From Hyphomicrobiales bacterium (GTDB lineage: Bacteria > Pseudomonadota > Alphaproteobacteria > Rhizobiales > Xanthobacteraceae): a stretch of 15,012 bases of DNA. The notes below the pieces were generated by a model. That model saw nothing but the letters and a program-made list of their open reading frames with translations. It was not told the DNA's origin and did not search any database. The stretch covers positions 1 through 15,012 of the forward strand of contig JAHFPO010000045.1 in the NCBI GenBank assembly GCA_023266695.1. Direction: 5' to 3'. Shown here in pieces: positions 1-5,318 of the stretch. The translations under genes were made by a program, and so were the position numbers. Every line of letters begins with the position of its first letter. The first letter of the stretch is position 1.

Positions 1-147
1 CTTCACCGGCACGCCGCCGATGTGCCATCGGCCGCGCGCAAAGTCCGCGTCGGTCAGCTCCGGAATCTCCTCGTAGTCCTTCGGGCCGAGGACGTATTCA
101 TCGATCTTCTTTAAATCGCTTCCCGTAGCGCGCTTTCTCTCGCTCAT
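1..147 (-). CDS. brnA: BrnA-family antitoxin, N-terminal part (cut by window edge)
   Basis: The first 49 residues are visible and the rest lies to the left of the window. The reading frame begins MSERKRATGSDL and continues through DEYVLGPKDYEEIPELTD, ending at the edge with WHIGGVPVK. The acidic 'EIPELTD' stretch, ahead of what should be a ribbon-helix-helix DNA-binding domain, is typical of BrnA, the antitoxin that neutralises BrnT and represses its own operon. The ATG lies inside the toxin gene: the two frames overlap by 50 bp, an arrangement common in this family and one that implies translational coupling. The DNA-binding part is not visible, so it cannot be checked for intactness. The identification rests on this N-terminal pattern plus the adjacent toxin. 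Confidence 0.8.
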   Translation of the reverse strand, partial: MSERKRATGSDLKKIDEYVLGPKDYEEIPELTDADFARGRWHIGGVPVK

Positions 148-379
148 TGGCCTTCCTCATCGAAACGATGTGCCGCGCGTTTCCGCGCGGCGTCCAGCAC
201 ACGATCACCATGCGTCCGCGCAGGTGCCCGACCGTGTTGATGCGCGGCTCGCCGTAGTCGCGGCGCAGGTCGGGGATGTCGATCGCAAGACCGGCGAACA
301 CCTCGGCCGCCTGCTCGAAGTCGAGTCCGCGTTCGCGCCGGGTCCACTCGCGCTTGGCGGGGTCGAAGGTGATGACCAT
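98..379 (-). CDS. brnT: BrnT-family type II toxin (ribonuclease)
   Basis: This is a 93-aa protein of normal family length. It starts MVITFDPAKREWTRRERGLDF, a version of the BrnT opening (D-x-x-K-R, then H/R-G-L-D-F), and carries the family's DYGEPR block at about residues 41-46 and the RKANEREKARYGKR tail at about 75-88. BrnT has a RelE-like fold and acts as a ribonuclease that arrests growth unless BrnA binds it. The gene is first in a two-gene unit, with brnA overlapping its 3' end. No Shine-Dalgarno lies before the ATG. A 10-bp palindrome resembling a -10 box sits 10 bp upstream, so the message may be leaderless and autoregulated at that site. The family assignment is secure; activity is inferred. 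Confidence 0.88.
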   Translation of the reverse strand: MVITFDPAKREWTRRERGLDFEQAAEVFAGLAIDIPDLRRDYGEPRINTVGHLRGRMVIVCWTPRGNARHIVSMRKANEREKARYGKRFKEDR

Positions 380-382
380 CCG

Positions 383-404
383 TATTTAGTGTATATACAA
401 AAAA
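383..404 (-). promoter_or_regulatory. Candidate brnTA promoter/operator palindrome
   Basis: A perfect 10-bp palindrome TGTATATACA (390-399) lies just upstream of brnT, and after two mismatched positions the symmetry resumes with T-T-T/A-A-A at 385-387 and 402-404. Read leftward, it contains TATACA about 10 nt before the start codon, so it could be both the -10 box and the BrnA operator. BrnA is known to repress its own promoter; the site itself is inferred. Confidence 0.45.
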
Positions 405-786
405 GATCGGGCGCAAGCCCTTCGCGGGCTGCGGAACTCGTTATGGTGCGGCCCGGCAATGACGGCGAAGACAATGACGGCGAAAAGGTGTTGAGCGTTA
501 CGCTGCCCGATTCCTGAAGACGCAGCCGCGCCAATGGCTTCGAAGAATTTTTGGGAATCTTATCCCCGCCCTTCGAGCCACCCTTACACTCCCGCGATCC
601 CCGCCCGCGAGGGGCCGTGTAGCTACCGGAACCGACACGGGGCGGACCGAGAGGTGAATGGGGCTTCTCCCGTTCGGAGCGGCGCCCGCGGCGATGGCAA
701 TCCGAACCATCGCTCCGGGAGGCCTTGGGTAGCCGTCCGTGGGCACTATGACCCGCTGCCTTCAGTGGCTGGACGGGATCGGGCTT

Positions 787-806
787 GCCGGGGCGAAAGC
801 CCCGGC
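787..806. repeat. 8-bp hairpin with GAAA tetraloop
   Basis: GCCGGGGC and GCCCCGGC flank the loop GAAA. All eight pairs are Watson-Crick, and C(GAAA)G is the classic stable GNRA closing arrangement. No T-run follows on either strand, so it does not look like an intrinsic terminator. Confidence 0.6.
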
Positions 807-907
807 TCGTGGGTTGCGTATTCGCGCCCTTCCCGATCACCGGAAGCACGGCTCCAAGGACAGAAATCGCCGCGTGCGGGACGCCGGCTGGCGCCCGTAA
901 GAAATCG

Positions 908-933
908 CCATTCCCGGCTCCAACCGGGGATGG
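908..933. repeat. 10-bp hairpin, 6-nt loop
   Basis: CCATTCCCGG pairs with CCGGGGATGG (one G-T pair) around the loop CTCCAA. It is immediately followed by a GCGCC/GGCGC stem at 936-949. There is no T-tract. Confidence 0.55.
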
Positions 934-1032
934 ATGCGCCGGTCGGCGCCCCGCACCGCCCTCGCATTTCGCGCGGGCGAGACTGACGATGCCTCGGGGC
1001 GAAAACCGCCCGCGAGAACGACTTGTCGCGTG

Positions 1033-1058
1033 CGCAAGTCGGATAAATCCGACTTGCG
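1033..1058. repeat. 12-bp perfect intergenic palindrome
   Basis: CGCAAGTCGGAT is followed by AA and then its exact reverse complement. Short palindromes built on CAAGTCGGAT are, from memory, dispersed in genomes of Bradyrhizobium relatives. A third GACTTG arm lies at 1020-1025 and can pair alternatively with CAAGTC at 1035-1040. It lies 75 bp beyond the 3' end of the small gene at 1133-1342 and lacks a T-run, so a terminator role is possible but weak. Confidence 0.6.
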
Positions 1059-1132
1059 ATAGCTGTTTGAAATTCGAATGCGGCGGGAGCTATGGCCCGC
1101 GCTCCAGGGCGAGACCGCGGCGTCCTGCTATT

Positions 1133-1342
1133 TCATTTCCCGGTGAGCTGGTTCCACATCCGGTTCGCGGCCGCCGTGGTGTTGCGCGCGGTCGTGTTGA
1201 ACACGTCCCAGTTGACCAGCGGCCGTTGTCCGGAAGCCGCGGGCGGCGTCGGTGCCGTGGTCGAGGCATAGATCGAGTCGTGGACATAGGCGGCGCCGAC
1301 CGTGATCACGGCCCCCAATATCATCCCGATAATCACTCGCAT
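1133..1342 (-). CDS. Small single-pass membrane protein, 69 aa, function unknown
   Basis: I do not recognise a named family. The protein begins MRVIIGMILGAVITVGAAYV, giving one hydrophobic helix at about residues 3-20. A polar Ala/Thr/Pro linker follows, then a compact tail containing LVNWDVFNTTARN and ending MWNQLTGK. The start was chosen because AGGAG lies 8 nt upstream (complement of 1351-1355). A longer open frame that begins further upstream has no such signal. The shape (N-terminal anchor, short exported or cytoplasmic tail) is common among short conserved rhizobial proteins. It is transcribed away from the next gene, with 271 bp between the two starts. Confidence 0.72.
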   Translation of the reverse strand: MRVIIGMILGAVITVGAAYVHDSIYASTTAPTPPAASGQRPLVNWDVFNTTARNTTAAANRMWNQLTGK

Positions 1343-1350
1343 GACTTCGT

Positions 1351-1355
1351 CTCCT
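1351..1355 (-). promoter_or_regulatory. Shine-Dalgarno deciding the 69-aa gene's start
   Basis: The complement reads AGGAG, 8 nt before the ATG at 1342. It excludes the longer frame that runs up to 1435. Confidence 0.7.
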
Positions 1356-1602
1356 GAACCAAAGCCCGTGTTAGAACCAAACTTGGCGAAACCCAAGCGG
1401 AATCGTCGATGGGGCGAGACCTCGTTCAACCGCAAGGGCCTTTCCCGCGCCGGCGCCGCCTTATTTTACGACGCTTTTCCCGATCTATTACCCTTCGCAA
1501 GAAAACAATCCAGATGGCCGCCGGTTCCTGTATGGTGATGAAATGTGTTGCGTTTCATGCGAGTCGCCGTCCGCTCGCGCGGGGTCGGCTATCATGTTTT
1601 TC

Positions 1603-1607
1603 AGGAG
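1603..1607 (+). promoter_or_regulatory. Shine-Dalgarno supporting a GTG start
   Basis: AGGAG lies 6 nt before GTG at 1614. It supports a 65-aa product in place of the 88-aa frame beginning at 1545. Confidence 0.7.
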
Positions 1608-1613
1608 CATAAT

Positions 1614-1811
1614 GTGAGGAGCAACAAGTTCATCGTCGGCCAGACCGTACGTTTCACCTCCGGCACCGTCGGCCGTCCGGGCGCCGGCGGCAACTACAAG
1701 ATCGTGAAAATCCTGCCGCTGGAAGGCGACGAGCATCAGTACCGGATCAAGAGCGCGCACGAGCCACACGAGCGCATCGCACGCGAGAGCCAGCTCGATC
1801 GCGGCCCGTGA
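1614..1811 (+). CDS. Small conserved hypothetical protein, 65 aa
   Basis: The protein starts at a GTG and reads (V/M)RSNKFIVGQTVRF, then TVGRPGAGGNYKIVKILP, and ends with EPHERIARESQLDRGP. The pattern 'K-F-x-x-G-Q-x-V-x-F ... Y-K-I-V-x-x-L-P-x-E-G ... Y-R-I-K ... E-P-H-E-R-x-x-x-E-S-Q-L' matches short uncharacterised proteins that I recall as widespread in Bradyrhizobium and relatives. It looks like a small beta-barrel. The GTG start is supported by AGGAG at 1603-1607, spaced 6 nt. The overlapping ATG at 1612 is immediately followed by a stop, and the upstream extension in frame lacks a ribosome binding site. Function is unknown. Confidence 0.78.
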   Translation: MRSNKFIVGQTVRFTSGTVGRPGAGGNYKIVKILPLEGDEHQYRIKSAHEPHERIARESQLDRGP

Positions 1812-1920
1812 GCGCGGCGCCGAAGCTCTCATTTTACCCTTATTCGCCAGAATAACCATTGAATTCCAATAGCTTGCGCGGACGCCATGGCAGCTCATCC
1901 ATTTTGGCATAACGCTCGTC

Positions 1921-1946
1921 GCGGCGGCCATGCTAGAAGCCGCCGC
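1921..1946 (+). promoter_or_regulatory. 8-bp GC hairpin in the kup leader
   Basis: GCGGCGGC pairs exactly with GCCGCCGC around a 10-nt loop. It lies 39 bp before the kup start. There is no T-run, so it is more likely a leader or 5' UTR structure than a terminator. A regulatory role is speculative. Confidence 0.35.
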
Positions 1947-1984
1947 CACTGCGCAATTCTCTGCAAAATCAATAGCTCCCAGTC

Positions 1985-3910
1985 ATGGCCCCATCCATGT
2001 CCGGCCCCACCGGAGCCGTGAGCACGGCCAACGGAAACGGTGAAACCCGTTCCCACGGCGGTTTCTGGGCGCTCACGCTCGGCAGCGTCGGCGTCGTCTA
2101 CGGCGACATCGGCACCAGCCCGCTCTATGCCTTCCGCGAAGCGATGGTGGCCGCCGGCGGCGAGAGTGGCGCGGTCACGCGCGACGCGGTGCTGGGGGTG
2201 CTGTCGCTGATCGTGTGGTCGCTGATCATCGTCGTCACGCTCAAATACGTGATCATCCTGTTGCGCGCCGACAACAACGGGGAGGGCGGCACGCTCTCCC
2301 TGATGGCGCTCGCGTTCCGCGCCCTCGGCCGACGCACCGGAATCGTCCTCCTGGTCGGTGTCATCGGCGCCTCGATGTTCTATGGCGATTCGTTTCTCAC
2401 GCCCGCGATCTCGGTGCTGTCGGCGGTCGAAGGGCTGAAGATCGTGACTCCGGCCTTCGAGCCCTACGTGGTGCCGATCACGGTGGTGATCCTCGTGCTG
2501 TTGTTCTCGGTGCAGTCGCGCGGCACGGCGAAGGTCTCGGCCTTCTTTGGCCCGATCACCGTGTTATGGTTCCTCGCCATCGCCGTCGCCGGCCTCCTTC
2601 ATATCGCCGATGATCCGGGCGTGCTCGCCGCCATCAATCCGGCCTATGGCATCACCTTCATGTGGAGCCATGGCGTCGTCGCCCTGGTGACTCTGGGCGC
2701 CGTGTTTCTCGCCGTGACCGGAGGCGAGGCGCTCTATGCCGACCTCGGCCATTTCGGCCGCAAGCCGATTCAAGCCGCCTGGCTCGGATTCGTGTTGCCC
2801 GCCCTGGTCATCAATTATTTCGGCCAGGGCGCGCTCGTACTCGCCAATCCGACGGCGATCGAAAATCCGTTCTACCGCATGGTTCCGGAAAGCTTGTTGC
2901 TGCCGATGGTCGGTCTCGCCACCGCCGCCACCGTGATCGCAAGCCAGGCGGTCATCACCGGCGCTTTTTCGATCACGCGGCAGGCGATTCAGCTCGGCCT
3001 GTTGCCGCGATTCACCATTCGGCACACGTCCGAGGTTCAATTGGGCCAGATCTATATTCCGCGCGTGAATGCGATCCTGCTCCTTGGCGTTCTGCTGCTC
3101 GTCGGACTGTTCCGTTCCTCGAGCGCTCTGGCATCGGCTTATGGCATCGCGGTGGCGACCACCATGGTCGTCGATGGTCTGCTCGCCTTCGTCGTCGTCT
3201 GGAAGCTGTGGCAATGGAAACCATGGACTGCGGTGCTCCTGATGCTTCCCTTCATCATCGTGGACTTCACGTTCCTGACCGCCAATTCCTTGAAGCTTCT
3301 CGAGGGCGCCGCGGTGCCGGTCCTGTTCGGCGCGGCGACCGTGTTCGTCATCTTTACCTGGCGGCGCGGCACCCGCATCCTCGCCCAGAAGACCCGCCGT
3401 ATCGAGGTTCCGTTCGAGCCGCTGGTGAAAAGCCTGGAAAAGAAACCGCCGCACGTGGTCCCGGGCACCGCGGTGTTCCTGACCCACGACCCCGAATTCG
3501 CCCCCACCGCGCTCTTGCACAATCTCAAGCACAACAAGGTGCTGCACGAGCAGAACGTGGTCCTCACCATCGTCACCGCCGACACGCCGCGGGTCGCGGA
3601 AAAGGACCGGGTGCGCATGCTGGAAGTGTCGCCGCACTTCAGGCGGGTCGCGCTTACCTTCGGCTTCATGGAGACGCCGAACGTGCCGAAGGCGCTCGCC
3701 ATCGCCCGCAAGCTGGGCTGGCATTTCGATATCATGTCGACGTCGTTCTTCCTGTCGCGGCGCTCGCTCAAGCCGGCGGCCCATTCCGGCATGCCGCGCT
3801 GGCAGGACCGGCTGTTCATCCAGCTCGCCCGCAGCGCCGACGATGCCACCACCTATTTCCAGATCCCGTCCGAACGCGTGGTGGAGATCGGGACCCAAGT
3901 CACGGTCTAG
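1985..3910 (+). CDS. kup: Kup-family potassium:proton symporter
   Basis: At 641 aa this is a full-length Kup/HAK/KT transporter, which imports K+ across the inner membrane, probably with protons. The diagnostic block YGDIGTSPLYAF is at residues 39-50, right after the first helix begins. Further family signatures are NGEGGTLSL, the FYGDSFLTPAISVLSA helix, NYFGQGAL and QAVITGAFSITRQAIQLG. About twelve hydrophobic helices fill residues 27-455, and a hydrophilic cytoplasmic domain (about 460-641) follows, as usual. The ATG at 1985 gives a normal N-terminus but has no clear Shine-Dalgarno; ATG 1997 is an alternative. It is a lone gene, with an unknown membrane protein 81 bp downstream. Confidence 0.96.
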   Translation: MAPSMSGPTGAVSTANGNGETRSHGGFWALTLGSVGVVYGDIGTSPLYAFREAMVAAGGESGAVTRDAVLGVLSLIVWSLIIVVTLKYVIILLRADNNGEGGTLSLMALAFRALGRRTGIVLLVGVIGASMFYGDSFLTPAISVLSAVEGLKIVTPAFEPYVVPITVVILVLLFSVQSRGTAKVSAFFGPITVLWFLAIAVAGLLHIADDPGVLAAINPAYGITFMWSHGVVALVTLGAVFLAVTGGEALYADLGHFGRKPIQAAWLGFVLPALVINYFGQGALVLANPTAIENPFYRMVPESLLLPMVGLATAATVIASQAVITGAFSITRQAIQLGLLPRFTIRHTSEVQLGQIYIPRVNAILLLGVLLLVGLFRSSSALASAYGIAVATTMVVDGLLAFVVVWKLWQWKPWTAVLLMLPFIIVDFTFLTANSLKLLEGAAVPVLFGAATVFVIFTWRRGTRILAQKTRRIEVPFEPLVKSLEKKPPHVVPGTAVFLTHDPEFAPTALLHNLKHNKVLHEQNVVLTIVTADTPRVAEKDRVRMLEVSPHFRRVALTFGFMETPNVPKALAIARKLGWHFDIMSTSFFLSRRSLKPAAHSGMPRWQDRLFIQLARSADDATTYFQIPSERVVEIGTQVTV

Positions 3911-3991
3911 GGTCACGGCCTGGAATCCGCCCCCGGCGCGAGGGCAGGCGAGGATTTGGTATAGCTTCGTCGATGTGCCAGATAGAGTAGA

Positions 3992-5128
3992 ATGATGAGC
4001 ATGGAAAAGCTCTTGAGCGTCCTCAGCGTTCTTCCGGTTCCGTTGTGGGTGGCGGAGTTGGGCGCGCTCGCGCTCGTTGTCCTGGTGTTCGCCATCCTCA
4101 TGTGGGTGCTGCCGTGGCGTCGCCTGTTCGGCGCGCTGCCGCAGCTCGCGTTCCTGGCGCTGATCGGCGCTGGCGGCTATTTCGGCTACTATTATTTCCA
4201 GGACGCGAGCCGCCTCGCCGAGCGTCGCGCGCTCGAGGACCGCGCCAGCGTGCTGTTCGCGCAGACCATTCAACCCGGCTCCGTGCTCTCCTGCATCGAC
4301 GGCTCGCCCGCGCCCGCCATGTTCGAGGCGTGCGAGCGGGTCTTGTTCGCGGAGCCGCAACGCGTCGCCGCGGCGGTCGCTATCGTCACCGAGCGCATCG
4401 GCTTTCTCGCCGACGCCCTGCTCTTCGCCTCGGCCCGCGACGCCGGCTATCTCGACCGCATCGAACCCTTGCGCAAGGCGATCGAGGCCGATCCCTACGG
4501 CTTCGTCGCCTATGTGCTCGCCAACGATCACCACTGCACGCTCGATGGCTGCGAACGCTTCAAGTTGCTGCGGGATCCCGCGCGGGTAAAGGAGAACCTG
4601 CGGGTGCGGCGGTTCGAGGCGTTCATGGTCAAGCATTCGGCCGCCTGGCGCGAGCCGTCGAAGCAGCCGGTTGCCGGGGGCGGCTCGTCTTCGCTCTTGG
4701 GCGATAAGGAGGCCGCGCCGGGAGACGCGCCGAGCGGCCGCATGAACGTCCTCGGGCCGAACTCGAGCTCCGGTTTCGAGCCGGTGCCGGCGAATGTCGG
4801 AGCTCAACCGGGAGTTACCACGCGCTCGACCGCCCCGGCGCCGCCCGCCGCCCGTCCGGCGCCCACCGGGCAGGCGCCGACCCGGCCGCAGTCCTCCATC
4901 TCCAATTCGGCCGGGCCGCAGCAGGCTGCGGCCGTCCGTGCCGCCAAGGATGCGGCCAAGGAGAAGAACGCGGCGTTCCGCAGGCAAAAGGATCCCGTCG
5001 CTGGCCTGCCGCGGGTGGTCCCGCGCGATTATCTGCCTGATGAGGACGATCCGCCGAAGCAGACCTCCGGCTCGGTCGGCGCGCCGACTTCGATCGCGCC
5101 GCCGCGGCAGAATCTGATCGACCGCTAG
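3992..5128 (+). CDS. Membrane protein with cysteine-bearing domain and disordered Pro-rich tail, unknown
   Basis: I do not recognise a family. In the 378 aa, two hydrophobic helices lie at about residues 17-40 and 48-69 (ending GGYFGYYYF). A helical globular region of about 72-222 follows, with four cysteines, C101, C114, C182 and C187, spaced as two pairs. Residues 225-320 are Pro/Ala/Ser/Gly-rich and probably disordered, and a short charged tail ends QNLIDR. The cysteine pairs suggest disulfides in a periplasmic domain, though topology is not proven. ATGs at 3992, 3995 and 4001 are all possible, with only a weak AGAG upstream. The TAG stop is part of the CTAG at the edge of the repeat at 5127-5281. 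Confidence 0.8.
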   Translation: MMSMEKLLSVLSVLPVPLWVAELGALALVVLVFAILMWVLPWRRLFGALPQLAFLALIGAGGYFGYYYFQDASRLAERRALEDRASVLFAQTIQPGSVLSCIDGSPAPAMFEACERVLFAEPQRVAAAVAIVTERIGFLADALLFASARDAGYLDRIEPLRKAIEADPYGFVAYVLANDHHCTLDGCERFKLLRDPARVKENLRVRRFEAFMVKHSAAWREPSKQPVAGGGSSSLLGDKEAAPGDAPSGRMNVLGPNSSSGFEPVPANVGAQPGVTTRSTAPAPPAARPAPTGQAPTRPQSSISNSAGPQQAAAVRAAKDAAKEKNAAFRRQKDPVAGLPRVVPRDYLPDEDDPPKQTSGSVGAPTSIAPPRQNLIDR

Positions 5129-5281
5129 CGCGCGATCAGCAAAAGTGGGTACCGGTTTTGCGGACGCAATCAAGCTTGCGCAGATTGCGTATACTTATCT
5201 GCGGCTCGCGCGCTAACTTATTCATCTGGCGCATGATCTTATCGGCGAATCGGTTCCCACTTCGCCGGATCATGCGCTAGC
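5127..5281. repeat. ~155-bp structured dispersed repeat (MITE-like), copy 1
   Basis: This element is about 95% identical to 13812-13965. Its ends are imperfect inverted repeats: CTAGCGCGCGATC on the left (taking 5125-5126) against CTAGCGCATGATC read inward from the right. Inside are three stems. The first is GCAAAA/TTTTGC (5139-5144 with 5156-5161). The second is ACGCAATC/GATTGCGT (5164-5171 with 5183-5190). The third is a long hairpin, GCGCATGATC/GATCATGCGC (5229-5238 with 5268-5277), capped by CGGCGAA/TTCGCCG (5243-5249 with 5261-5267). It encodes no protein. It resembles the palindromic units dispersed through rhizobial genomes. It fills most of the gap between the 378-aa gene and the carboxylase gene. 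Confidence 0.85.
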
Positions 5282-5318
5282 CCCTGGCGGCGGCTCGCGG
5301 CGCCGTTAGGATCGCGGC

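Larger units (their letters stand above)
405..1132. other. Gene-free stretch with clustered strong hairpins
   Basis: I see no supportable protein gene here. Open frames exist on both strands, overlap each other, lack ribosome binding sites and have low-complexity, arginine/proline/glycine-rich translations. The DNA does hold several perfect inverted repeats. These are an 8-bp stem closed by a GAAA tetraloop (787-806), a 7-bp stem (691-697 with 707-713) nested in CTCCCG/CGGGAG (667-672 with 716-721), a 10-bp stem with one G-T pair (908-917 with 924-933), a 5-bp stem right after it (936-940 with 945-949), and a 12-bp palindrome (1033-1058). This could be a structured RNA, a decayed repeat element, or both. 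Confidence 0.4.

Noticed and set aside
534..986. 150-codon rightward frame in the gene-free region
   Set aside because: It overlaps other frames of equal quality on both strands, has no ribosome site, and its translation is Arg/Pro/Ser-rich and unlike any family I know.
405..1060. Known structured RNA (RNase P RNA, tmRNA, SRP RNA, cobalamin riboswitch)
   Set aside because: None of the conserved sequence blocks of these RNAs could be found by eye, despite the strong hairpins.
785..1357. 190-codon rightward frame reaching over the 69-aa gene
   Set aside because: Its 3' half is antisense to the small membrane protein gene, which has a clear Shine-Dalgarno; the 5' half covers hairpin DNA.
1488..1949. 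153-codon leftward frame around 1.5-1.95 kb
   Set aside because: It is antisense to the 65-aa gene, which has a good ribosome site and family-like sequence.
2564..5173. Leftward 869-codon open frame antisense to kup and the 378-aa gene
   Set aside because: It runs opposite two well-supported genes, has an Arg/Gly/Glu/His-rich composition typical of GC-rich antisense frames, and shows no known domain or ribosome site.
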